A DNA stretch of 64,000 bases, taken from positions 1 to 64,000 of the forward strand of contig QKPP01000105.1 in NCBI GenBank assembly GCA_006508105.1. The letters are read 5' to 3'. The notes beneath the pieces are model-generated. The model had not been told where the DNA came from and did no database searches. It saw only the letters and a program-made list of their open reading frames with translations. A program made the position numbers and the translations under genes. Shown one piece after another: positions 51,674 through 60,330 of the stretch (positions within the stretch are counted from its first letter, which is position 1; each line of letters starts with the position of its first letter). Source of the stretch: Myxococcales bacterium FL481 (GTDB lineage Bacteria > Myxococcota_A > Polyangia > Nannocystales > Nannocystaceae).

Positions 51674-53185
51674 ATGGTGCCCGACGTGGCCGACTGGCTC
51701 CTCGATCGCATCGACCAACCCGCCCGTTGGGTGATCGAACTCGGATTTGTCGTGTACGTGCTCTCGATCAGCGCGGTGGTGCTGCTCGAGCGACGCCGAC
51801 CGGTGGCCACGTTGGCCTGGGTTCTCAGTCTGGTATTCGTGCCCGTCATCGGGTTGGTGCTGTACCTCGTGTTCGGACGGCGGCAGATCCGGCGCCATCG
51901 TCGACGTCGTCGCCTCGCCGAACGGCGACGCGGGGCCGCCACCAGAAATCTCGCGCGACTCGATCACCTCCCGCACGGCCTGCATGAACCCGTCCTCGGC
52001 CTCGTCCGACTCGCCCTGCGCACCGCGGCCGCTCCGCTGAGAGCGGCGCAAGCCGTGAAGCTGTTGCCCGAGGGCCAAGATGCGTTCGACGCGATGGAGC
52101 AGGCCATCGAGCGCGCGCGCGAGCAGATCCACGCCGAGTTCTACATCTGGCGCGATGACGAGACCGGTCGGCGCTTGACCTCGCTTCTCGCCACGAAGGC
52201 TCGGGCGGGCGTGGCCGTGTACGTCCTGTACGACGACTGGGGAAGCATCGGCACCCCACGCGAACACTTTGCCTCGCTGGTCGCAGCCGGTGGCCATGTC
52301 GCCGCGTTCGGCCGTTTGCGGCTGCGTCTTCGGCTGCGACGCAGTCGCGTCAACTTTCGCAACCATCGCAAGATCCTCACGGTCGATGGCCGAGAGGGAT
52401 TCACCGGGGGGCTCAACGTGGGCAACGAGTACTCGGGCCGCGGTCTGCCACGATCGCCGTGGCGCGATCTGATGGTGCGGATCACTGGCGACGCCGTGCT
52501 CGGCCTCGACGAAGTGTTCGTCGAGGACTGGGCCGACGCAACGCTTCGCGAGGCAGACGATACCGCCCCCGCCCCCGCTCCCAAGACAAAGCCGCCAGTG
52601 TTGGACAGCGATGATCCGGGTCACGACGACCGGTTGGTGCAAATCATTCCCAGTGGGCCGATCTCTTCGGTCGTCTCGGCGATCGCCATTCAGATCGCCG
52701 CCGCCGCGGCCAACGCCACCACCCGGTGCTACATCGCCACTCCGTACTTCGTCCCCACCGAGGCACTGGACCAAAACCTCAAGCTCGCCGCGCTGCGAGG
52801 GGCCGACGTGCGAATCTTGGTGCCCGCGCTGAGCTCTAGCGACAATCCACTCGTCGGCCTCGCCGCCCGCAGTTACTACGACGAGTTTCTGCTCGCGGGA
52901 TGCCGCATCTTCGAGTACCAACCGGGCATGCTGCACGCCAAGTACATCGTCATCGACGAGTGTGTTGCGATGATTGGTTCAGCGAACATGGACGTCCGCA
53001 GTTTCCACATCAACTACGAAGTCACCGCGATGTTCTACGACCGGGATCTCACGACGCAGCTTGCTGAGATTTTCCAGCGCGACTTGGCGCAATCTCACGA
53101 AGCAACTTTGGCATCACGCCGCCAACTCTCCACGCCGCACCGACTCGCCGAAGCCTCCGCTCGCTTGTTCTCGCCGCTGCTCTAG
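51674..53185 (+). CDS. Cardiolipin synthase-like phospholipase D family protein
   Basis: 503 residues from the ATG at 51674. Two N-terminal membrane helices (about 18-38 and 43-63; LGFVVYVLSISAVVLLERRR) and a basic RRHRRRRR cytoplasmic stretch precede two PLD domains. The catalytic HKD motifs are NHRKILTVDG near 229 and MLHAKYIVID near 419, both complete. Cardiolipin synthases of this type join two phosphatidylglycerols, or phosphatidylglycerol and phosphatidylethanolamine. The layout of two helices then two HKD motifs is that of ClsA, and cls is the probable role. Confidence 0.9.
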   Translation: MVPDVADWLLDRIDQPARWVIELGFVVYVLSISAVVLLERRRPVATLAWVLSLVFVPVIGLVLYLVFGRRQIRRHRRRRRLAERRRGAATRNLARLDHLPHGLHEPVLGLVRLALRTAAAPLRAAQAVKLLPEGQDAFDAMEQAIERAREQIHAEFYIWRDDETGRRLTSLLATKARAGVAVYVLYDDWGSIGTPREHFASLVAAGGHVAAFGRLRLRLRLRRSRVNFRNHRKILTVDGREGFTGGLNVGNEYSGRGLPRSPWRDLMVRITGDAVLGLDEVFVEDWADATLREADDTAPAPAPKTKPPVLDSDDPGHDDRLVQIIPSGPISSVVSAIAIQIAAAAANATTRCYIATPYFVPTEALDQNLKLAALRGADVRILVPALSSSDNPLVGLAARSYYDEFLLAGCRIFEYQPGMLHAKYIVIDECVAMIGSANMDVRSFHINYEVTAMFYDRDLTTQLAEIFQRDLAQSHEATLASRRQLSTPHRLAEASARLFSPLL

Positions 53186-53431
53186 GCAGCCGACGGCAGG
53201 CGCCCTCGCTTCGATCGGACCGGCGACCTCGCCGCCCGTCGACGCCACGGGACGCAGCGCCACGCCGAAGACGTGAACGACCACGGGACCATCCTGGAAC
53301 CGCGACAGATCGCAACCTTGGTCGCCCCACATCGGTACGTCAACTAGTTCAAGACGCACAACTGGTTGGTCGAGACTCCGACTAGCTCGCGCGCTAGCGG
53401 CCCGCGGCGGCGATTCACCCCGGAGATCGAG

Positions 53432-53797
53432 ATGAAGATCCTGATTATCGACGATAGCAAGGTCATGCGCGCGATCGTAAAGCGCACCCTTCGGCAAGCT
53501 GGATTCGGCGGCCATGAGATCCAAGAAGCGTCGAACGGCGTCGAGGGTATGGAGGCAGTGGGGACCTTCGAACCGGACCTTATCCTGTGCGACTGGAACA
53601 TGCCGCAGATGAACGGCATTGAGCTACTCAAAGAACTCCGCGGCAAAGGTGACGAAACGCCATTTGGCTTTGTGACCTCGGAGGGCATGCCAGAAATGCG
53701 GCAGGAAGCGGTCGATGCCGGAGCCAAGTTTCTCATCGTCAAGCCATTCACCGCCGATGATTTCGAGCAGCAGCTCGGAAGCATACTCGCGGCCTAG
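53432..53797 (+). CDS. cheY: CheY-like chemotaxis response regulator
   Basis: 121 residues, a stand-alone receiver from the ATG at 53432 with GGAG ahead of it. KILIIDDSKVMRAIVKRTLR holds the acidic pair, LILCDWNMPQMNG the phospho-acceptor Asp (near 54), FVTSEG the conserved Thr and IVKPFTADDF the Lys. The size, and the CheX gene 19 bases downstream, suggest it controls the motor via FliM. Other stand-alone receivers cannot be excluded. Confidence 0.88.
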   Translation: MKILIIDDSKVMRAIVKRTLRQAGFGGHEIQEASNGVEGMEAVGTFEPDLILCDWNMPQMNGIELLKELRGKGDETPFGFVTSEGMPEMRQEAVDAGAKFLIVKPFTADDFEQQLGSILAA

Positions 53798-53816
53798 CCC
53801 GGCGACGAGGCCACCG

Positions 53817-54290
53817 ATGGTGACGCTGGAAGCGTTGACCGAAGTCGCGATCGCGGGATTGGGAGAATGCATCGAGACCTTGGGCTACGAGGGCCTCGAG
53901 CTTGGGTCGACGATCGAGACCATTCCCGAGGGGATGGTGGGCGGCTACATTCGCCTTGCGGGCGAGGGGCAAGACGTCCAGCTCGGCATCGTGTCGTCGC
54001 TGGCGGGTTGTCAGTCTCTGGCCGGGACCATGTTGGCCCTCGACCCCGAAGAAGACGACCCCCTCCCTGAAGACGAGCTTTGGGACGCCCTCGGGGAGCT
54101 CTCCAACATCTTCGCGGGAAGCGTCAAGACCCGTCTGAGCCATGCCGGGATGCCGGTCAAGATCGGTCTGCCCACAGCATGCGACGGATCTGGTGAGTCA
54201 CCGACGAGCGAGCGGAGCTGCCTTCGATCGATCAAGATCGGCACGGTCGAAGCGGTGGTGTCGGTTGGTTTCCACGACGCCGCGGCCTAG
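53817..54290 (+). CDS. CheX-like CheY-phosphatase
   Basis: 157 residues from the ATG at 53817. One CheC/CheX active-site pair Glu-x-x-Asn is seen in WDALGELSNIFAGSVKTRL near 95-98, with the following beta-strands typical of CheX (VQLGIVSSLAGCQSLAGTML before it). These proteins dephosphorylate CheY-P. Its location directly after a CheY-like gene, probably in one operon, supports this. The short C-terminal loop SGESPTSERS is unconserved. Confidence 0.75.
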   Translation: MVTLEALTEVAIAGLGECIETLGYEGLELGSTIETIPEGMVGGYIRLAGEGQDVQLGIVSSLAGCQSLAGTMLALDPEEDDPLPEDELWDALGELSNIFAGSVKTRLSHAGMPVKIGLPTACDGSGESPTSERSCLRSIKIGTVEAVVSVGFHDAAA

Positions 54291-54409
54291 AGGATGACCA
54301 ACGAGACTCGCTCCCTCGCGTGGCACCCGATCCGTGTCGCGCCGAGGCTCGAACGCGCCGATTCACTCCGCGCGAACGCGCCGAGCCGATCGTCGGCGAC
54401 TTGACCCAA

Positions 54410-55291
54410 CTACGCGGCCTTGCTCCGCTCACCCTCGCCGAGCAGGCTCTTGGCGCTGTCGACCCATTGCGAGGGGTCTGGCTGCTTGGGCAAGATCGCT
54501 TTGATGTGACCCGCGACGGGACCGAGCGCGGATTGAATATCGGCCTCGGGTAGCGCCGAGACCACCACGATCGAGGTCTCTGGGAGGATGACGTGTAGCG
54601 CCCCGACCACCGCGGCCCCGTTGACTCCCGGCAGCTCGATGTCGGTGAAGACCAAGTCGCTGCCTTGAGTCACCGCGCGCCGGATCCCCTCGACCGCGTC
54701 GATGGATAACGAAACGTCGTACCCCGCCTGCTGCAGTGCGCGCACGGTCTGTTTGCCCGAGGCCGCATCGCTGTCGATGACCAAGATCTTGGGAGCTTGC
54801 TCTTCTTTGGCCTTCGGCGCCCCAAAGCCCAGCCACACCTCAAGCGGGTGGCCGCACAAGGTCAGCTCGAGACCGTGCCATTGTGTGGTCTCGCCCGAAT
54901 GCAGCGAAACGACATGATGGCTGTCGTCCGGGACCGTGCGGTGAATGTGTGGCAGGCCGATCCCGACCGAGTACCCCTCTTGGGCAAACAGGTTCTTCAC
55001 CGCGCCCGCGAGAACGTTCGCGATCTCACCCACCCCGTCCAGCACGTCTTCCATCGGCACCTCGTCGTCGCCCATCATCTCCCCTACCAATGCCGTGCAA
55101 GCGGGAGTGGCCGCCGCGACAAGAATCACCCCCTCGACTTGTCCCGTGAACGGGACCTGTGCAGACACCCCGAGCGTGCGTAGCTCGCCGGTTCGCTCCA
55201 GCTCTTCGACAATCGCTGGCGCCTCGCCCAACAACGAGGTCAGACCCTCGTTCACCATTTCAGTAATGCCTTCGCTCGTGACAATGGTCAT
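54410..55291 (-). CDS. CheX-like domain fused to a receiver domain
   Basis: 293 residues from the ATG at 55291, convergent with the CheX gene. The N-terminal domain (about 1-165) carries Glu-x-x-Asn in DVLDGVGEIANVLAGAVKNL near 83. The C-terminal receiver (about 172-285) has PKILVIDSDAASGKQTVRAL, the phospho-acceptor in DLVFTDIELPGVNG and Lys in ILPKQPDP. A phosphatase carried with its own receiver could self-regulate or act on another CheY. It resembles the fusion at 48246, but here the receiver looks intact. Confidence 0.75.
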   Translation of the reverse strand: MTIVTSEGITEMVNEGLTSLLGEAPAIVEELERTGELRTLGVSAQVPFTGQVEGVILVAAATPACTALVGEMMGDDEVPMEDVLDGVGEIANVLAGAVKNLFAQEGYSVGIGLPHIHRTVPDDSHHVVSLHSGETTQWHGLELTLCGHPLEVWLGFGAPKAKEEQAPKILVIDSDAASGKQTVRALQQAGYDVSLSIDAVEGIRRAVTQGSDLVFTDIELPGVNGAAVVGALHVILPETSIVVVSALPEADIQSALGPVAGHIKAILPKQPDPSQWVDSAKSLLGEGERSKAA

Positions 55292-55505
55292 GTAAAATCC
55301 AGTCGTCGGTGGACGCAGTGCGACCCTCGTAGGGCGCACCACGAACCCGTCGAGTCGAAAAAGCGGGCATCCACCGCGGATTCCGGACGTGTTTGCGCCC
55401 GCCCTGCCCCGATTGCGGACGCCAGATCGCATCTCGCTTCCGGAGCCGACTCCTCGTCACCGGCGAGCCCGATCTCGAGCTTCGCTGTAGCGCGAAGCTG
55501 ATTGG

Positions 55506-56048
55506 TCACCGCAAGCAGCTGAGCATCGGATCGCCGGGCGCATGGCAGCGCAAGCAAACGCGACGACTGCGAGAGGCCAACGCCTGGCACCGAGCCGACC
55601 CGGCAAAGGCGGCGCCGTGCGGGTTGACCCCTAGCCCTGCGCCCGGCCCCGTCGCGGTGGCGTGACACGACATGCAGGTCTGCTCCTCATGGCAGCTGAC
55701 GCACGCGGCGAGGTTTTGCTGCGCGGCTACTGCGTGCCCTTGGCGGGCTACAGAACCGGGAGGGCCCGCCCAACCCTGCGGATGAAAACGCAACGGAGAC
55801 CCGACGCCAAAGCTGCCACGCGGTCCCGAGATCACTCGCAGGCGCTCGTGGCAGGCCCGACAGTCGCTCTGCAGGCGATGACCGGCCTGGCAATCGAGCG
55901 CACGGGCGCGAGCATCGAGCGCGTGGGCCGTGATGTAGTCGGCCTGGTGAATCCGGAGCGGGCGCACGTCGCCGTTGTGGCACTGCACGCAGTCCGCGTC
56001 CGCGTGACAGGTCTGACAAAGCGCCGGGTTGCCTCGAAGGCGACCCAC
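55506..56048 (-). pseudogene. 5'-truncated multihaem cytochrome c remnant
   Basis: The frame is open from 56099 with only a GTG at 56048 as a start. Seven CxxCH-type haem sites are visible (CQTCH, CVQCH, CRACH, CVSCH, CMSCH, CLRCH and one broken, CQAGH at 55878-55892 where the second Cys is Gly). There is no signal peptide, although c-type haem is attached outside the cytoplasm, and an in-frame stop lies just upstream. The remaining sequence reads as the C-terminal half of a longer cytochrome. I therefore call it a decaying gene; expression as a cytosolic protein would not give a working cytochrome. Confidence 0.55.
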
Positions 56049-56076
56049 GCGGGCGATCGAACTCGCACGCGCTGAC

Positions 56077-56277
56077 CTACTGCACGAGACGTCGACGCGT
56101 CACAAACCACGGCTCGCGGCCCGGGCCTTGCACCATGTACCCTTCCCCGACCGTGCGAGCCGACCCGTAGACCTCGGTGGCCACCGCCGATGCGGGTCCC
56201 GTCGCGACCGCCACGCCGATCGCCGCCAGCCACCACCGCCGTCCCCGGTGCATGCGAGCGAAACGAGAGCACAACAT
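56077..56277 (-). pseudogene. Truncated exported protein (signal peptide plus 35 residues)
   Basis: 66 residues. A clean signal peptide (GRRWWLAAIGVAVATGPASA) is followed by TEVYGSARTVGEGYMVQGP and a basic end, stopping at TAG 56077. It lies head-to-tail with the cytochrome remnant, in another frame. The short mature part looks like the beginning of a larger outer-membrane or periplasmic protein whose rest has been lost. A genuine small exported protein is the alternative. Confidence 0.45.
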
Positions 56278-56597
56278 GAACCAGCCTCACGTCATGCATG
56301 CCACGCCGCGTTCGCGGGATGGCCGCAAGACGGCAGAGCGGTCGATGGCCCGGTTGCTTCCCCGGCTCGAGGGGTCGCGCCAGCCGACCGGGGCCCAAGC
56401 GCTGGGCCAGCGAGGGTCGTCGCCGTGCGTCCGCCTTCGATCGCCGCCCGGGGTCCGACGGTTCGCGCAGCGCAAGCCGGCCCTAGCCGATCGCTGGCCC
56501 GACGGCGATTCCATCGAGGTTCGTCGCCATGCACCCTACCGGGGAGGCTACGACGGCGCGGCCCGGAACTTAGCTGGCGCCCGCGTGTCTCCACCCC
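56278..56597. other. Region between the decayed cytochrome locus and a large putative lipoprotein gene; no gene seen
   Basis: About 320 bases between divergent genes. Open frames exist on both strands, but none shows a recognisable motif, a proper ribosome site or a signal peptide. No promoter with good -35/-10 or sigma-54 spacing stood out. Confidence 0.5.
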
Positions 56598-58457
56598 GTG
56601 CGCTCGTTCCGACCCGCTGGCCCCTTCGTCTTCACCCACGGCCTGGTCTTGGCCTTGAGCCTCGCGTGCGCCCACTCGCCGCGTCGTTCACAAGTCCCGG
56701 CGGCACCGAATTGGATCGATGGCAGCCTCGCCGCCGTCGCGATCGACCCCGAACAGCAGCAACTCGCGGCCCTCGCCAACGATCCGTCGGCCGCGGCCCA
56801 GCTCGCCCGACTCGACCGTTTGCTTGACCTGTTCGACGCCGCCCGGTTCGGTGATGATCCGGCGCCTCGCCGCGCGCTGTGGTCTGCCCTGGGCGACACG
56901 CCGATCTCGCGCGGCCCGCAGGGCACCCAAGCGGCCTTGACCGCACTCATGGAGCAAGCGTGGCGAGTCGAAGACCAGCACGACCTCAGCGGCGACGCGG
57001 CCAAGTTCCTCGCGGATCTGATTATGCTCGTCAGCGTGGACTTGCACCATCCCCAAGATACCGAGGATTTGCGTATCCGCGCGGACGCGTATCGGGACCT
57101 CGCACAACACGGCCACCCTCGCATTGCTGACAACGCGCGCTGGCGACTGTTTGACCACGTCTATCACGTGCTGGATGCGACGTCGGAAGCTCGACCTGCG
57201 CGCCGGCGCGAGATCGTCGCCCACATCCTGTACACGTCGCAGTCAGACATCGCTGCGTATCTGGTGCCGGGGCCGTCGGGGCACCGCAAAGACCTCCCTA
57301 CGGCGTCGCAGCTGGTGGGCGAGCTCGACGGACAACGCCGGTCACTGGTGCAAATCGAACGCTGGCGAGCGCTCGTCGAGCGACGTGCCGATCACGATCG
57401 TGATCTGGTCGAAACCGCGCTGGCGGCTCTCCCCGCGCCTCGGACCACACACTGGGCAGTGCCGATGGTCCCCACCGGCTCCGGCCGACCCGATCCGCTG
57501 GCCCCCGTGGTGCTCGCGGGCCCGCAACACGTGATCATCGAGCCTCGCACGCCCACCGAACGACAGGTCTCGTACGCAAGTGAGGACCTCGCCGAGCTGC
57601 TCCGAGCCCAGATGACCCGCGATGGCCGGGGCCGGTTGTTGCTGGCCGCGGCCCCCGACCTGCCCACGGAGAACTTGTCCGCGGTATTGGACGCGACCGA
57701 CAAGGCTGCCGCGTCCACGCTCGATCTCGCCGTGCTCGAGCCAGCCGGATCGGCGGACGGGGCCCGCCGGGTCACGGTGCTGCCGGTCCAGCTGTACCGA
57801 CCCGACGACTCCCTCGCGGCCCGACCGTTTACCGCATCCCGCCTCCACGTGCATCTGGACCGCGCAAGCGCCAGCCTGTGGGCCGACGGGCGCCTGGTGC
57901 CCGCGCCCGCGGGGCTGGTCGCACGAGTCGATCTCGCCCGGTCGGCCTACCCTCACGAACGGGTCTTGACCTTGTCTCTCGGCAACAGCGTCGGGGTGTC
58001 CGACCTTGTCGAGCATCTCGTCCCCCTCATTGGCGGGACGTCGCCCCGGTTTTCGGCCATCGCCTGGATCCCCCAAGCGCCACCTCCCCCCGACGCCTCG
58101 CAGTCGGCCGAGGACATCATCGAGCGGAGACTCGCGACGCTCTCGGCCGCCGGTTCCCCTCGGCTCGACCAACCGTACCCGCTTCGTGAGCAGGATCAGG
58201 CCACGCTGACGGCCTTCGGTGAACAAGTCCACCAGTGCAGCGCTGAACTCGAAGACGCTCGTGCGGCTCGTCGGTGCATCGTCGAGGTCGAGTTTGCCAA
58301 CGGCGTGCTACAAGACGTCGAGGTCCGCGCGCGACCGGCGGGCCGCGCCGCTCGACTCGCCATGCAGTCTTGTGTGTTCGACGTGGGCGCGACATTGCGG
58401 TTTCGGGATCATCGCGACCGTTTCTCAGTACGCATCCACCTCGGTGACGCGCCCTGA
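56598..58457 (+). CDS. Large putative lipoprotein of unknown function
   Basis: 619 residues. An export signal ends at LVLALSLACAHSPRR, a lipoprotein-like cleavage site (Ser rather than Leu at -3). The rest shows a helical N-terminal part (60-260; LARLDRLLDLFDAARF..., ADAYRDLAQHGHPRIADNARWR) and an alpha/beta C-terminal part (275-619; HVIIEPRTPTERQVSY, VHLDRASASLWADGRL, FANGVLQDVEVRARPA). I do not recognise a family. The end may be a small TonB/AgmX-like C-terminal domain (ECSAEL...RRCIVEVEFANG type), a weak suggestion. It probably faces the periplasm or outer membrane. Confidence 0.7.
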   Translation: MRSFRPAGPFVFTHGLVLALSLACAHSPRRSQVPAAPNWIDGSLAAVAIDPEQQQLAALANDPSAAAQLARLDRLLDLFDAARFGDDPAPRRALWSALGDTPISRGPQGTQAALTALMEQAWRVEDQHDLSGDAAKFLADLIMLVSVDLHHPQDTEDLRIRADAYRDLAQHGHPRIADNARWRLFDHVYHVLDATSEARPARRREIVAHILYTSQSDIAAYLVPGPSGHRKDLPTASQLVGELDGQRRSLVQIERWRALVERRADHDRDLVETALAALPAPRTTHWAVPMVPTGSGRPDPLAPVVLAGPQHVIIEPRTPTERQVSYASEDLAELLRAQMTRDGRGRLLLAAAPDLPTENLSAVLDATDKAAASTLDLAVLEPAGSADGARRVTVLPVQLYRPDDSLAARPFTASRLHVHLDRASASLWADGRLVPAPAGLVARVDLARSAYPHERVLTLSLGNSVGVSDLVEHLVPLIGGTSPRFSAIAWIPQAPPPPDASQSAEDIIERRLATLSAAGSPRLDQPYPLREQDQATLTAFGEQVHQCSAELEDARAARRCIVEVEFANGVLQDVEVRARPAGRAARLAMQSCVFDVGATLRFRDHRDRFSVRIHLGDAP

Positions 58458-58477
58458 TCGCGCCGGCCCGCGTCGGG

Positions 58478-60058
58478 CTACGCCACGATCGACTCGCCCC
58501 AGGGCACGTCGTTTTCTGCCAGCGCGACTCGATCGCGCCCCGACTGTCGCGCGGCCAACAACGCCTTGTCCGCGGTACGGTACACCCGAGTCAAGATCGC
58601 ATCGGGGTCCCAACTCGCGCGGCAGGGGCCCGCGACCGTGACCAGACCGACCGAAACCGTGACCCGGGCCTCGCGGCGTTGCGGCGTCGTGATGCGCCGC
58701 TGGCGAACCGCCGCCAATAGCTTGTCCGCGACCACTTGCGCGCCAGCTCGATCCGTCGCGGGGAGCATGACGACGAACTCGTCGCCACCGACGCGCGCCA
58801 CCACGTCGGTCTGCCGCACGGCCGACGTCATGGCCACGCTCACCGCCTGCAACACCGCGTCGCCAAACCCATGCCCCATGCCGTCGTTGCAGCGCTTGAG
58901 CTGATCGACATCGACCAACAAGAACCCCATCGACTCGCCGTTGCGAGAGATCCGCCCGAGTTCGTCCGCGACGCGCTGCCAGCAGGCTCGGCGATTGGGT
59001 AGTCCGGTGAGCGTGTCGCTGAGCTGCAACTGGGCAAGCTCGCGTTCGCGAGCCTCGAGCCGGCGCCCCAGGACGTTGCGTTCGTGGCGGCAGTCTTCCA
59101 ACTCAGCCAGCGCCGCGTCGAGCTGTTGCACCAGCTCCTCGTAACTCGCGTTGACCCGGGTCAACCCGCGCTCCGCCTCGGCCACGATTTCGTCGACCGT
59201 CGGCTGCTCTCGGATGCTGAGCTGAAACGTGGCGGCAGCTTCTTCGACCCGTCCCGAGACCGCCGTGATGAGCTCCTCCACCTCGGCGAGAGTGAGCTTC
59301 GTCTCCGCCACGAGTGTCTCGCGGGCGTAGTCAAGCGCTCCCGCGCGATCGCTGGTGGAAAAGACGCCGGCCACGATCTCGGCCCAGCCTGCGATCTGGC
59401 ACAGACCGTTGACCTCCGGGTCGGCTCGCCGGGGCTCGTGGTGGAAACACAATGGCTCCGCCAACTCGAGCGGAAGCCCCCATTGCTCGGCCAACCGCGC
59501 ACCGAGCTGATCGTGGGTCATCCCGAACAACTCCGACTCCGCCTGGCGCCGGGATGCCGGGGTGTCGCCGACCGCCGCCATCCACTGGGCGGCTTCCTCG
59601 GGTCGCGTGAGGATCAGACCCAGCACGCCGAGATCCTGCAGCAGGCCGGTGGTGAACGCCTCCGTCGGCTCACCGATGCCAAGTTTTTCGGACAGCAGCT
59701 GGCTGGCGACGCCCCGGCGCAGCGAGTCCTCCCAGTATCGCCCTAGATCAAACTTGCCCAGCTGATCCGGGTCGACGCAGTTGCGAGCCGCCGCGCATAG
59801 AGCCATGTTTCGTAGCCCCCGGGCCCCGAGCACCGCCACGGCCCGCATCACCGACGTCACCGCCGCCCCCCGGCGATAAAGCGGCGAGTTCGTGACACGC
59901 AGTAACTCGGCGGCGAACGCCGGATCGTGGCTAGTGAGCTTCCCGAGCCGAACGATGGATGTCTCGGGATTTCCGGCCGCCCGCACGATTTCCGCCAGCA
60001 CCGGCGGCGGACAAGGCAGGCGAAAAGTCGGCGGACGGGCACTACGAGGTTCGGCCAT
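58478..60058 (-). CDS. HDOD domain protein with C-terminal GGDEF domain
   Basis: 526 residues from the ATG at 60058. Residues about 20-225 form an HDOD domain (LPCPPPVLAEIVRAAGNPE, SHDPAFAAELLRVTNSPLYR, MTHDQLGARLAEQWGLPLEL, CFHHEP), a signalling domain related to HD hydrolases. A coiled coil follows (about 255-330), then GGDEF (340-515) with intact GGDEF near 425 and the inhibitory site RQTD present, so the protein should make c-di-GMP under product control. Start is set by MAEPRSARPPTF. It is convergent with the putative lipoprotein gene. Confidence 0.9.
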   Translation of the reverse strand: MAEPRSARPPTFRLPCPPPVLAEIVRAAGNPETSIVRLGKLTSHDPAFAAELLRVTNSPLYRRGAAVTSVMRAVAVLGARGLRNMALCAAARNCVDPDQLGKFDLGRYWEDSLRRGVASQLLSEKLGIGEPTEAFTTGLLQDLGVLGLILTRPEEAAQWMAAVGDTPASRRQAESELFGMTHDQLGARLAEQWGLPLELAEPLCFHHEPRRADPEVNGLCQIAGWAEIVAGVFSTSDRAGALDYARETLVAETKLTLAEVEELITAVSGRVEEAAATFQLSIREQPTVDEIVAEAERGLTRVNASYEELVQQLDAALAELEDCRHERNVLGRRLEARERELAQLQLSDTLTGLPNRRACWQRVADELGRISRNGESMGFLLVDVDQLKRCNDGMGHGFGDAVLQAVSVAMTSAVRQTDVVARVGGDEFVVMLPATDRAGAQVVADKLLAAVRQRRITTPQRREARVTVSVGLVTVAGPCRASWDPDAILTRVYRTADKALLAARQSGRDRVALAENDVPWGESIVA

Positions 60059-60330
60059 GACCCGCTCTACATAGTGCAGACGACCTGGCTCATGCCCGTC
60101 GGTGGCCCGTACTCGCGAGGCCACCCCGGCCGAGACTCGACAAGGGGCCGCCTGTCGGGCCGCCGTCACAAAGTCGCGCAGGGCGACTGACCCCGCCGAG
60201 TCATCTGTGACCACGCGAGACCGACCCGGCCTCGCCGGGCATCCATGGTGCGTCTGCGTCATCGCAGCCGCCGTCCGGTCAGCGACCGAACGCGACACGA
60301 CGACTGCGGCGGGGCCCAACTCCTCCGGCT

